Source of the DNA: an uncultured Pelagibacteraceae bacterium | GTDB lineage: Bacteria; Pseudomonadota; Alphaproteobacteria; Pelagibacterales; Pelagibacteraceae | Direction of reading: 5' to 3' | DNA length: 64,000 bases | Assembly: GCA_902560685.1 (NCBI GenBank) | Contig: CACEMT010000003.1 | Location: 31,482-95,481, forward strand | Part shown: piece by piece, positions 54,875 to 63,140 of the stretch | Position numbering within the stretch: the first letter of the stretch is position 1 | How the letters are laid out: the number at the start of each line of letters is the position of its first letter | Program-made: the position numbers and the translations under genes | Notes under the pieces: generated by a model | What the model was told of the DNA's origin: nothing | The model's input: the letters and a program-made list of their open reading frames with translations, nothing else | The model's database searches: none

Positions 54875-55877
54875 TACTAAGGAAAAGTAAATAAACTGAA
54901 AAACTAACTAAAAAAATCGAACTTATTTGGTGCATAGAAGCTAAAACTATCTGTGCACCATAAAGTAGTGTTAATATTCCTAATAGAATTTGAATAAAAA
55001 GAATTAAACCAACTAATTTTATTGCTAAATATAATTGAGCTAATTTTTCTTTATAAACTTTGTATGCAATTATCAAATAAAATATCAATATTAGATATGC
55101 TAAATTTCTATGCATAAATTGTACTAACGACGGATCACTAAAAGCTGAAATTTTAAAAATATTAGAGTAATTATTATCATCAGGAAAATATGTGGAGCCC
55201 ATCAAAGGCCATGAATTATATATCTGACCAGCATCCATACCTGAAACAAATGCACCAATAACAATTTGACAAAATATAGAAAACAAAAAAAATAGAAAAA
55301 TAGAAAACTTTAAATTAATATTAAAATTTTCGTTTTTATTTAATTGTAAATAATTCCACAATAATAAGGATATAATTAAAAAAGCAATAATTAGATGTAA
55401 TGATAAGCGAAAATGACTAACATCAACTCTATCAACTAAACCACTTGATACCATATACCAACCAATAAATCCTTGAAAACAAATTAGGAAAAAAATAAAA
55501 TAAAGACCCAATAATTTTTTAAATCCTTCTTTAATAGTAAATATGATTAATGGTACGAGAAATAAAATTCCTATAAGCCTGCCTAAAAATCTATGAGCCC
55601 ATTCCCACCAAAAAATTACTTTGAATTCTTGCAAAGTCATCAAATAATTTTGCTCTTTGAATTCAGGAATTTTTTTATATAAATCAAAGTAATTATCCCA
55701 GTCAGCACTGCTTAAAGGAGGTAAAAAGCCTGAAAATAACTGCCACTTAGTAATTGATAGGCCAGAATCGGTAAGTCTTGTAAGACCACCAACAACAATC
55801 ATTATAGAAATTATAATAAACATGAATCCAAGCCAATAAGAAATATATTTTTTGGATTTATAATTTTCTATATACAT
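54852..55877 (-). CDS. ctaA: Heme A synthase
   Basis: An eight-helix membrane enzyme that converts heme O to heme A for cytochrome c oxidase. GGLTRLTDSGLSITKWQLFSGFLPP near residue 30, the heme-ligand His in WWEWAHRFLGRLIGILF near 90 and FRLSLHLIIAFLI near 155, VSGMDAGQIYNSWPLMG near 210, and the third and fourth His in QFMHRNLAYLILIFY and LASMHQISSIFLVSF complete it. The 341-residue length matches the alphaproteobacterial type 2 family. Confidence 0.95.
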   Translation of the reverse strand: MYIENYKSKKYISYWLGFMFIIISIMIVVGGLTRLTDSGLSITKWQLFSGFLPPLSSADWDNYFDLYKKIPEFKEQNYLMTLQEFKVIFWWEWAHRFLGRLIGILFLVPLIIFTIKEGFKKLLGLYFIFFLICFQGFIGWYMVSSGLVDRVDVSHFRLSLHLIIAFLIISLLLWNYLQLNKNENFNINLKFSIFLFFLFSIFCQIVIGAFVSGMDAGQIYNSWPLMGSTYFPDDNNYSNIFKISAFSDPSLVQFMHRNLAYLILIFYLIIAYKVYKEKLAQLYLAIKLVGLILFIQILLGILTLLYGAQIVLASMHQISSIFLVSFSVYLLFLSTNQRLSN

Positions 55878-55920
55878 ATTTAAATAAATATAATAATTAT
55901 AGATTAATCCAACAGATTAA

Positions 55921-56211
55921 ATGTCGCCAATTAATAAAAAAAAATTAAATAAGTTAAGAGAAAATTTAGATAAATTAGATAATTCGTTTATAAAGCTTAT
56001 AAAGAAGAGAACTAAAATTGTAAAAGAAGTTTTAAAACTTAAAAAATACAAAAGCGAAATAGTTGATAAAAAAAGAATTAATTTTATTCTTAGGCAAATT
56101 AGAAAAAAATCCATAAAAAATAGAATTGATCCAAAAATTACAAACCGCATTTGGAAAAATATGATTTTATCTTATATAGATTACGAGAGAAGAAATTTTA
56201 GAAAAAAATAA
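55921..56211 (+). CDS. Chorismate mutase (AroQ type)
   Basis: A 96-residue all-helical protein. LRENLDKLDNSFIKLIKKRTKIVKEVLKLKK gives the first long helix with the usual Asp and Arg positions; VDKKRINFILRQI follows with active-site Arg and Glu-like residues. Converts chorismate to prephenate for Phe and Tyr. Highly Lys-rich. It lies alone between two minus-strand genes and ends just before the rpmG stop codon. Confidence 0.82.
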   Translation: MSPINKKKLNKLRENLDKLDNSFIKLIKKRTKIVKEVLKLKKYKSEIVDKKRINFILRQIRKKSIKNRIDPKITNRIWKNMILSYIDYERRNFRKK

Positions 56212-56403
56212 TTACTTACTATGAGGTGGAAGTTTTTTTTCAACGAAAACTTCATGTTTTCTACTAGCTGGATTATATTTTTTTGCTTTTAATTTAACTT
56301 TAGCCTTTTCACCTCCAGCTGGCTTCTTTACATAATAAAAGAAAGGACTGTCAGGTTTTGACTCAGGAACCAATCTTACTTTAATATGTGTTTTTTTTGC
56401 CAT
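56212..56403 (-). CDS. rpmG: 50S ribosomal protein L33
   Basis: A 63-residue L33. The stretch KTHIKVRLVPESKPDSPFFYYVKK is the alphaproteobacterial form (KIRLVSTADTGFFYVTKK-like), and YNPASRKHEVFVEKK ends it. No zinc Cys pairs are present, so it is the C-minus form. It lies 1 base after merR and is the last gene of the minus-strand run. Confidence 0.94.
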   Translation of the reverse strand: MAKKTHIKVRLVPESKPDSPFFYYVKKPAGGEKAKVKLKAKKYNPASRKHEVFVEKKLPPHSK

Positions 56404-56404
56404 T

Positions 56405-56785
56405 TTAACTTAGTTTTTTTATTTCCTTAATTAAATTAGAAATTTTTTCTACTTTTAATTTTAAATTATTATTTGTGCTCTTTATAGATTTATTGTTAAT
56501 TTCGTCAAGTTTAAAAGAGCTTTCATTTAGTAAAAACTTTTTTACACCGTTAATAGTAAAGCCCTTTTCTTTTAGTAAAAATTTAATTTTCTTCAAAGTT
56601 TTTATTGTATCTTGATCATAATACCTCCTATTACCAGCAAATATTTTTGGCCTTATTTGCTTAAATTCTTTTTCCCAATATCTAATTGTATGAGTATTTA
56701 GCTTTCCGCTTTTAAGATTAACTAAATTAAGATCTTTAGCAACTTCTCCTATGGTTTTATAAGCTGAATCAAGTTTTTGTTTCAT
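56405..56785 (-). CDS. MerR-family transcriptional regulator
   Basis: A 126-residue protein with the N-terminal winged helix: TIGEVAKDLNLVN, HTIRYWEKEFKQIRP and AGNRRYYDQDTIKTLKKIKFLLKEKGFTINGVKKFL. The remaining 40 residues form a short coil. It belongs to the regulator that follows ihfA in many alphaproteobacteria; the ligand is unknown. It overlaps ihfA by 17 bases. Confidence 0.92.
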   Translation of the reverse strand: MKQKLDSAYKTIGEVAKDLNLVNLKSGKLNTHTIRYWEKEFKQIRPKIFAGNRRYYDQDTIKTLKKIKFLLKEKGFTINGVKKFLLNESSFKLDEINNKSIKSTNNNLKLKVEKISNLIKEIKKLS

Positions 56786-57074
56786 ATGCTTGGTTAATTT
56801 TTATTTTTAACTCTTTAGATGGTTTAAATAATACGACTTTTCTTTTAGAAATTACTTTTATTTCTTTTGTTTTTGGGTTTCTACCTACTCTTGAATTTTT
56901 ATTTCTTAAAATGAAAGTTCCAAATTTTGCTATTTTAACTTTCTCATTTTTTTTTAAACCTTCTAATATTACATGAAAAAAATCCTCCAATAAGTTTTCG
57001 GAAATTACTTTAGAAAATCCAATCTGCATATAAATTGAATTAACTATTTCTTTTTTTGTAAGATTAACTCTCAT
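56769..57074 (-). CDS. ihfA: Integration host factor alpha subunit
   Basis: A 101-residue DNA-bending protein of the HU/IHF family. LTKKEIVNSIYMQIGFSKVISENLLEDFFHVILEGLKKNEKVKIAKFGTFILRNKNSRVGRNPKTKEIKVISKRKVVLFKPSKELK contains the arm motif GRNPKT with the intercalating Pro. The position after plsX and before merR supports the alpha subunit. A tyrosine recombinase at 43415-44332 could use IHF, but that link is inference. Confidence 0.92.
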   Translation of the reverse strand: MRVNLTKKEIVNSIYMQIGFSKVISENLLEDFFHVILEGLKKNEKVKIAKFGTFILRNKNSRVGRNPKTKEIKVISKRKVVLFKPSKELKIKINQAYETKT

Positions 57075-57075
57075 T

Positions 57076-58083
57076 TTAGGTTATACTATTTCTAATTTTA
57101 TCAATTAAATTATTTTTAACAATTTTTTCACATACTGATAAAGAATTTGCAAATCCTATATAATCAGTTCCGCCATGGCTTTTGATTACAGGTGAATCTA
57201 AGCCAAGCAAAATTGCACCATTATATAATCTAGGATCTAGTTTCTTTTTAAATTTATTTAAACTACTCATAGATATAATTGATCCAATTTTTCCAAATAT
57301 AGAACCTTTCATAGCAGACTTTAATTCACTCGTAATGAAGTTAGCTGTACCTTCGGCTGTTTTTAAAGCGACATTACCTGTAAATCCATCAGCTACAATA
57401 ACATTGACTTCCCCATTCATTAGACTATTTCCTTCTATAAATCCTTTAAATTCAAAATCTTCATTAGAAATTTGATTTAGTTTTTTATATGTTTCTTTAA
57501 TAACTTCATTTCCCTTAACTTCTTCAGATCCAATATTAAGTAAAGCAACCTTTGCCTTCTCCTCGGGAAATAAAGAATTAAACAAAGATGAACCCATTAT
57601 AGAAAAATCAATTAAATTCTTATCACTACATTCAATATTTGCTCCAAGATCTAGAACAACACTCATTCCTTTTTTGCTGGGCCATAAACCTGACAGCGCT
57701 GGTTTATCAATATTTTCAATCATTTTTAAATTTAACTTTGCTATAATTAAAAGAGCACCCGTATTTCCAGCTGAAATAATTATGTCGGATGTTTTGTTTT
57801 TAACGCTTTCTATTGCAAGCCACATACTTGTATTCTTGCCTCGTTTAGCAGCCGCAAATGCTGTATCTTCGCCTTTAATTTTATCTTCTGTGTGAATAAT
57901 TTCAAAAAAATTGTTATTGATAGTTTTTTTATTAATTGCAGGTTCTATAATGTTTTTATTTCCAAATAATCTATAAAATGTATTTTTACTTTTTTTATGA
58001 TGTAATTCTATCCCATCAATAATTTTTTGTGGTGCATTATCGCCACCCATTGCATCAACTGCAACTTTTATCAATTTATTCAT
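57076..58083 (-). CDS. plsX: Phosphate acyltransferase PlsX
   Basis: Makes acyl-phosphate from acyl-ACP for phospholipid synthesis. IKVAVDAMGGDNAPQKIIDGIE at the N terminus, ISAGNTGALLIIAKLNL near residue 102, and VADGFTGNVALKTAEGTANFI near 230 and SHGGTDYIGFANSL near 300 are typical. The 335-residue length is normal. In the usual order plsX is followed by fabH; here ihfA follows directly with a single-base gap. Confidence 0.94.
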   Translation of the reverse strand: MNKLIKVAVDAMGGDNAPQKIIDGIELHHKKSKNTFYRLFGNKNIIEPAINKKTINNNFFEIIHTEDKIKGEDTAFAAAKRGKNTSMWLAIESVKNKTSDIIISAGNTGALLIIAKLNLKMIENIDKPALSGLWPSKKGMSVVLDLGANIECSDKNLIDFSIMGSSLFNSLFPEEKAKVALLNIGSEEVKGNEVIKETYKKLNQISNEDFEFKGFIEGNSLMNGEVNVIVADGFTGNVALKTAEGTANFITSELKSAMKGSIFGKIGSIISMSSLNKFKKKLDPRLYNGAILLGLDSPVIKSHGGTDYIGFANSLSVCEKIVKNNLIDKIRNSIT

Positions 58084-58090
58084 TAGAAAA

Positions 58091-58270
58091 TTAATCTTTA
58101 GGGTCTAAAACTTGACGCCCTTTATAAAATCCTGTTTTAAGATCTAAGTGATGAGATAAACGATATTCTCCAGATTTTTTGTCCTCAATTACATTCTTCG
58201 GTGAGAATTTGATATGAGATCTTCTCTTCCCAGCTCTTGATCTAGTAGTTTTACGTTTTGGTACAGCCAT
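58091..58270 (-). CDS. rpmF: 50S ribosomal protein L32
   Basis: A 59-residue L32. It begins [21 protein letters not shown] and continues with [14 protein letters not shown] sequence, here [23 protein letters not shown]. Zinc Cys are absent as in other alphaproteobacteria. It lies 7 bases before plsX and 2 after the CBP3-like gene, in the order rpmF-plsX. Confidence 0.96.
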   Translation of the reverse strand: MAVPKRKTTRSRAGKRRSHIKFSPKNVIEDKKSGEYRLSHHLDLKTGFYKGRQVLDPKD

Positions 58271-58272
58271 AA

Positions 58273-58746
58273 TTAAAATTTATGATTTATTACCCCTTTT
58301 GTAAAATAATTTAAAGTATTATTTGTGAGAAAATTTCTATATTTTTCAAAATATTCAGCAAAATATGAAGATTCAATTGAATGCTCAAAGAATGTTGAAA
58401 AAAAGTTTGTTTTTTCTTCATTTTTTAAAGATTCCCAATAATCTACTTTTTTGATTATTGAATGAAAAATACTTACATAATTTTTCATTTTCTTATTAAT
58501 AGTTGTATCACCATGACCTGCTTCTTGAAGAGAAATATCAATTTGATTAAAAACAAAATCATATAATTTTTGAAGATATTGTTTATTTTCATCTTTTTTA
58601 TAGATCTTTAAAAAAAAGGCAAAATGAATAAAAAAAACTATCATTCTATCATAAAAACTATCTTGTATATTAAGTTTTTCAAATAATGATTTATTTCTAG
58701 TTAATTTTATTAAATTATTGTAAATGTTTAAATAATGATCTTTCAT
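58273..58746 (-). CDS. Ubiquinol-cytochrome c chaperone (CBP3) family protein
   Basis: A 157-residue helical protein of the Ubiq_cyt_C_chap family, homologous to mitochondrial Cbp3, which helps assemble cytochrome bc1. [24 protein letters not shown] near residue 31 and [27 protein letters not shown] near 92, with EAGxGD, are the recognisable parts. It starts in a 12-base head-to-head overlap with bamE. Confidence 0.88.
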   Translation of the reverse strand: MKDHYLNIYNNLIKLTRNKSLFEKLNIQDSFYDRMIVFFIHFAFFLKIYKKDENKQYLQKLYDFVFNQIDISLQEAGHGDTTINKKMKNYVSIFHSIIKKVDYWESLKNEEKTNFFSTFFEHSIESSYFAEYFEKYRNFLTNNTLNYFTKGVINHKF

Positions 58747-59208
58747 AAAATATTTTTATTAATACTCTTTTTATTTATCCTAGGATGTTCTGCAAGTAAA
58801 ATAAATAAAAGTCATGGTACAGTTGGAATTGAAGATAAATATAATTTGTTAAAGATAAATGAAAATAATTCTAATGATATAGTTTCTTTACTAGGACCGC
58901 CATCAACTAAAAGTAAATTTGATAAAAATTTGTGGATATATATTGAAAGAAAAAAAGTAAAAAAATCAATATTTAAATTGGGTAAAGAAAAATATGTGTC
59001 TAATAACGTGTTAGCTTTAAAAATTGATAATAAAGGTTTATTAAAAGATAAAAAAATATACAGACTTGAAGATATGGATGATAGCTATAAATTTAGTGAG
59101 GATATTACTAGTATATCATACAAAAATAACTCATTTATTTACAATTTGCTCACATCAATTAAGCAAAGAATAAATGCTCCTGTCCAGAGAACGAAAAAAC
59201 AAAAATAA
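58735..59208 (+). CDS. bamE: Outer membrane assembly lipoprotein BamE (SmpA/OmlA family)
   Basis: A 157-residue lipoprotein of the BAM complex. The lipobox is in ILGCSAS with lipid-attachment Cys18. The SmpA fold shows as NSNDIVSLLGPPSTKSKFDKNLWIYIERK near residue 46 and LALKIDNKGLLKDKKIYRLED near 98. The long basic C-terminal tail is also seen in other alphaproteobacteria. The start codon overlaps that of the CBP3-like gene on the other strand. Confidence 0.9.
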   Translation: MIFHKIFLLILFLFILGCSASKINKSHGTVGIEDKYNLLKINENNSNDIVSLLGPPSTKSKFDKNLWIYIERKKVKKSIFKLGKEKYVSNNVLALKIDNKGLLKDKKIYRLEDMDDSYKFSEDITSISYKNNSFIYNLLTSIKQRINAPVQRTKKQK

Positions 59209-59212
59209 TATT

Positions 59213-61318
59213 TTACCCTGCAATTACTGCTAAGAGTAAGAGAGCAACTATATTTGTAATTTTAATCATTGGGTTAACTGCTGGTCCTGCAGTATCTTTG
59301 TATGGATCTCCAACTGTATCTCCGGTAACTGCTGCCTTATGGGCTTCAGAACCTTTACCACCAAAGTTACCATCTTCAATATATTTTTTTGCATTATCCC
59401 AAGCACCTCCACCAGCTGTCATAGATATTGCTACAAATAATCCAGTTATAATTACTCCTAATAACATGGCTCCAACTGATGATAATGCTGCTACTTGTCC
59501 ACCGATTGGTAAAATAAACAAATATAAAACTATTGGCGACAAAACGGGCAGTAAAGAAGGTATAATCATTTCTTTTATGGCTGCCTTAGTTAACAAGTCT
59601 ACTAATTTACCATAATCAGGCTTTGCTTTTCTTTTCATAATACCTGGTATTTTTTTAAATTGTCTTCTTACTTCAACAACCACGGCGCCTCCAGCTCTAC
59701 CTACTGCTTGCATACCCATTGAACCAAACAAGTATGGAAGCATGCCTCCTACCAATAAACCAACTACAACGAAAGGATTTGATAAATCAAATGTTACAAC
59801 AATTCCTTCTAATTTTGATCCAGTTACCTTTGAAAAATGTTTAATATCTTCAGTGTAAGCAGCAAATAAAACTAGTGCTCCTAAACCTGCAGATCCTATT
59901 GCATAACCTTTTGTAACAGCCTTAGTTGTGTTTCCTACAGCATCTAATGCGTCTGTTGTTTTTCTAACATTTTTTGGCAAATTAGACATTTCTGCAATTC
60001 CGCCAGCATTATCTGTAACAGGTCCATATGCATCCAAAGCTACTACCATACCTGCTAGTGCCAGCATTGTTGTAACTGCTATTGCTATGCCAAAAAGTCC
60101 AGCTATATAGTTTGTTAATAATATTCCACCCACAATTATTAACGCAGGTATTGCTGTGGCTTCCATTGAAACTGCTAGTCCTTGAATTACATTGGTACCA
60201 TGGCCAGTTGTTGATGAAGATGCAACACTTTTAACTGGTCTATAATTAGTTCCAGTATAATATTCAGTAACCCATATTAATAAACCTGTTATAACTAATC
60301 CAATTGCCCCACAAATATATAAACTCATTCCTGTGAATGATTTGTTAGAAATTGTATAAGTATTTTCTAGTCCTAGAACATAATCAGTAATTGGATATAA
60401 AATTATTAATGATGTTATAGCTGTTACAATAAATCCTTTATACAAAGCAGCCATAATATTTTTAGATTTACCTAATTTTACAAAAAATGTTCCAATGATA
60501 GATGTTAATATGCATGCACCTCCTATTGATAAAGGATAAACCATCATATTAAGATCTCCATGAAAGAATATTGAGGATAAAACCATAGTAGCAACTATTG
60601 TTACCGCATAAGTTTCAAATAAATCAGCCGCCATACCAGCACAATCTCCAACATTATCACCAACATTGTCTGCAATAACTGCAGGATTTCTAGGGTCATC
60701 TTCTGGGATTCCTGCTTCTACTTTACCAACTAAATCTGCACCTACGTCTGCGCCTTTGGTAAATATTCCACCACCAAGTCTAGCAAAAATTGAAATTAAT
60801 GAGGCACCAAAACCTAGGGCAACTAAAGCATTTACTATTTCTCTTTCATCAACTCCAAAAGATAATAGTAGATAATAATAAACTGCAATCGATAAAAGAG
60901 CTAAACCTGCTACTAACATCCCTGTTACAGCGCCAGATTTAAATGCAATTGAAAGTCCTTGTGATAAACCTTTTCTCGATGCCTCTGCAGTTCTAACGTT
61001 TGCTTGAACTGATACAAGCATGCCAACATATCCAGCAATTCCAGATAAGGCTGCTCCTATTAAATAGCCTAGACCAACTAAAATACTAAATGAAAAACTA
61101 ATTATAACTAAAACAACAACACCTACAATAGCAATAGTTTTATATTGTCTATTTAAATAAGCCTTAGCACCAACTTGAATAGCAGAAGCAATTTCCTGCA
61201 TTTTATTGTTTCCAGCGCTAGAACTTAAAATATTTTTACCTGTAAAAAAACCATAAACGATTGACAATAAACCTGCTAAAATAATAAGTTGAAGTATATT
61301 TGATGCTGAAGCTTCCAT
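59213..61318 (-). CDS. hppA: Membrane-bound H+-translocating pyrophosphatase, K+-independent type
   Basis: A 701-residue, sixteen-helix pump using pyrophosphate to move protons across the inner membrane. [47 protein letters not shown] near residue 185 and the later [10 protein letters not shown] and [21 protein letters not shown] bind Mg-PPi. The [18 protein letters not shown] segment has Lys where potassium-dependent enzymes have Ala, which is the known mark of the K+-independent class. It saves ATP in slow-growing marine cells. Confidence 0.96.
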   Translation of the reverse strand: MEASASNILQLIILAGLLSIVYGFFTGKNILSSSAGNNKMQEIASAIQVGAKAYLNRQYKTIAIVGVVVLVIISFSFSILVGLGYLIGAALSGIAGYVGMLVSVQANVRTAEASRKGLSQGLSIAFKSGAVTGMLVAGLALLSIAVYYYLLLSFGVDEREIVNALVALGFGASLISIFARLGGGIFTKGADVGADLVGKVEAGIPEDDPRNPAVIADNVGDNVGDCAGMAADLFETYAVTIVATMVLSSIFFHGDLNMMVYPLSIGGACILTSIIGTFFVKLGKSKNIMAALYKGFIVTAITSLIILYPITDYVLGLENTYTISNKSFTGMSLYICGAIGLVITGLLIWVTEYYTGTNYRPVKSVASSSTTGHGTNVIQGLAVSMEATAIPALIIVGGILLTNYIAGLFGIAIAVTTMLALAGMVVALDAYGPVTDNAGGIAEMSNLPKNVRKTTDALDAVGNTTKAVTKGYAIGSAGLGALVLFAAYTEDIKHFSKVTGSKLEGIVVTFDLSNPFVVVGLLVGGMLPYLFGSMGMQAVGRAGGAVVVEVRRQFKKIPGIMKRKAKPDYGKLVDLLTKAAIKEMIIPSLLPVLSPIVLYLFILPIGGQVAALSSVGAMLLGVIITGLFVAISMTAGGGAWDNAKKYIEDGNFGGKGSEAHKAAVTGDTVGDPYKDTAGPAVNPMIKITNIVALLLLAVIAG

Positions 61319-61400
61319 AATTCCTTTAATTGTTAGTTAATTAGTAAATATTAAAAATCGGACATTACAAAAAAAGAAATAAAAGGCAATATTTAACTTA

Positions 61401-62360
61401 TTAAAACTTATGTGAATAACCTTTAAATTTGCTCAGATTTAGAGGCTTATTGTCCAGTTTTATCGTATTTTTTTTATAACCATTATTTATTTTACCAATT
61501 ATTGTGAATTTTTGATTCATTTTTTTTGCTACTGACTTAATTAATAATCGCTTTTTTTTAGATGCTGTAAATAATATTTGATAGTCGTCTCCATTAAATA
61601 AATATTGCGTTTTTAATTTTTTATATTTTTTTAAATAAAATTCTAAGTTTTTAGAAATTGGAATTTTATTAACATTAATCTCAAATGATAATTTTTGCTT
61701 ATTGATAAGTTTATTCATATCCGTTATTAAACCATCAGAAATATCCATAGATGTATTTGCAAATTTGTGTATCTCTTTATAAATTTTGTAAGGTAAATTA
61801 GGACAATAAAATTGGTTAACGAAATATTTTTTTAATTTTGAATTAATTTTTATCTTGTTTTTAATTGATTTTAGGCCAATAAAACTATCTCCTAAGTTTC
61901 CTGTTACATATATATCATCATTTAATCTAGCTTTATTTCTTTCAACAATTTTTTTTGAAAAACCAATACATGTTATTGAAAATGAAACTTTATTAAAATT
62001 AGTAGTATCACCACCTGATAGCTTTAAATCATATTTTTTTTGTTCTTGATTTAGAGATTTTGAAATCATTTTTAAATTCTTTTTTGAAAATTTACTTTTA
62101 CTACCACAACCAGAAATAAAGTAATATTCAGGCTTAACACCTTTAGCTATTAAGTCTGAAATTGATGATCTTATAACTTTTTTTATTACTAAATTTGGAT
62201 ACTTAAAATCAGGAAAATGCACTCCCTCATTATAAGTATCAATAGATACTACTAATCTTCTATTCTTATTAAAAAAAACATCGTCATTTAAGTTTTTTGC
62301 ACTAGGATTATTTTTGGAGTTTTTTTGAAAATAGTTTTTTATTAATTCAAATTCATCCAT
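61401..62360 (-). CDS. thiL: Thiamine-monophosphate kinase
   Basis: Phosphorylates thiamine monophosphate to the active diphosphate. DDVFFNKNRRLVVSIDTYNEGVHFP near residue 25 is the metal/ATP start, RSSISDLIAKGVKPEYYFIS near 66, LSGGDTTNFNKVSFSITCIG near 113, VTGNLGDSFIGL near 148, ANTSMDISDGLITDMNKL near 206 and LFNGDDYQILFTAS near 250. It overlaps nusB by 8 bases; the ribH-nusB-thiL order is common in alphaproteobacteria. Confidence 0.94.
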   Translation of the reverse strand: MDEFELIKNYFQKNSKNNPSAKNLNDDVFFNKNRRLVVSIDTYNEGVHFPDFKYPNLVIKKVIRSSISDLIAKGVKPEYYFISGCGSKSKFSKKNLKMISKSLNQEQKKYDLKLSGGDTTNFNKVSFSITCIGFSKKIVERNKARLNDDIYVTGNLGDSFIGLKSIKNKIKINSKLKKYFVNQFYCPNLPYKIYKEIHKFANTSMDISDGLITDMNKLINKQKLSFEINVNKIPISKNLEFYLKKYKKLKTQYLFNGDDYQILFTASKKKRLLIKSVAKKMNQKFTIIGKINNGYKKNTIKLDNKPLNLSKFKGYSHKF

Positions 62361-62757
62361 TAGAATTTCTTATTTTCTTTGATATTTTATCCAACAAAGC
62401 ATTTAAATATTTAGTTTGTCCATCTTCTATGAAGAAATTAGATGCTCTTAAATATTCATTTATAATTATTTTTGAAGATATTTTTGGTTTATATAAAAAT
62501 TCAAATATAGCACTTTTCACTATAACTTGAAAAACTTTATCTAATTTCTTTAAATCTAAATCTGCATTAAGATGATTTGATATTTCATCGCTAATAACAT
62601 CGTCTCTTTCTATAGTTCCATTAACAACATCTTTAATAAACTTTTTAAATCTATGTTTTGGAAAAGTTAAATTTTCATCCTCATTAAAATACTTTCCATA
62701 AAGTTTTTGGATAACTATAACTCTTGGATTATTTTTTGGACTATATTGTAATGTCAT
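62353..62757 (-). CDS. nusB: Transcription antitermination factor NusB
   Basis: A 134-residue helical protein. Instead of the canonical opening RRxARExALQxLY it has SPKNNPRVIVIQKLYGKYFNEDENL; the C-terminal AIFEFLYKPKISSKIIINEYLRASNFFIEDGQTKYLNALLDKISKKI is typical NusB (VIxNEYVEIAKxF...FVNGVLDKI). It acts with NusE in rRNA antitermination. It follows ribH with a 1-base gap. Confidence 0.9.
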   Translation of the reverse strand: MTLQYSPKNNPRVIVIQKLYGKYFNEDENLTFPKHRFKKFIKDVVNGTIERDDVISDEISNHLNADLDLKKLDKVFQVIVKSAIFEFLYKPKISSKIIINEYLRASNFFIEDGQTKYLNALLDKISKKIRNSNG

Positions 62758-62758
62758 A

Positions 62759-63140
62759 TTATTGAGATAAAACTGAAATTACTGCTTTGGCAGCTTCCTT
62801 GCCTTTTTTACCTCTAGCTTTTGCTTGTTTCATGTTTAAACATGTTATTATTCCATTACCAATAGGTTTTTTAAATTCTACTGAAATGTTCATTATTGCT
62901 TGAGTGGATGCACTTGAAATAAAATCAAAATGTGGAGTTTCCCCTTTTATCACACAACCTAGTGCAATAAATGCGTCATATTTTTTTTATATTTTTTGAA
63001 ATAGTTACAGGAATTTCAAAAACACCTGGAACTCTAATCACTTTTATTGAAAAATTATTTAAATTATTATTTGCACTTTTTAACAATGTTGAAGAGATAT
63101 CTTCATAGTAATCAGCTATTACAATTAATATTTTTTTCAT
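62759..63140 (-). pseudogene. ribH: 6,7-dimethyl-8-ribityllumazine synthase with a frameshift in an A8 run
   Basis: Condenses the two riboflavin precursors to lumazine. Frame one gives 54 residues (MKKILIVIADYYEDIS ... RVPGVFEIPVTISK) and reaches a stop just after eight A (forward T run 62981-62988). Frame two continues YDAFIALGCVIKGETPHFDF, with the active-site His, through PIGNGIITCLN to the natural end. Removing one A joins both into a normal protein of about 127 residues. Both halves are well conserved. It starts on the ribBX stop (ATGA). A sequencing error, real mutation or slippage cannot be separated here. Confidence 0.85.

Noticed and set aside
59298..60875. Plus-strand open frames inside hppA
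   Set aside because: They are antisense shadows with Ser/Pro/Ala-rich composition caused by the reversed membrane-protein codons.
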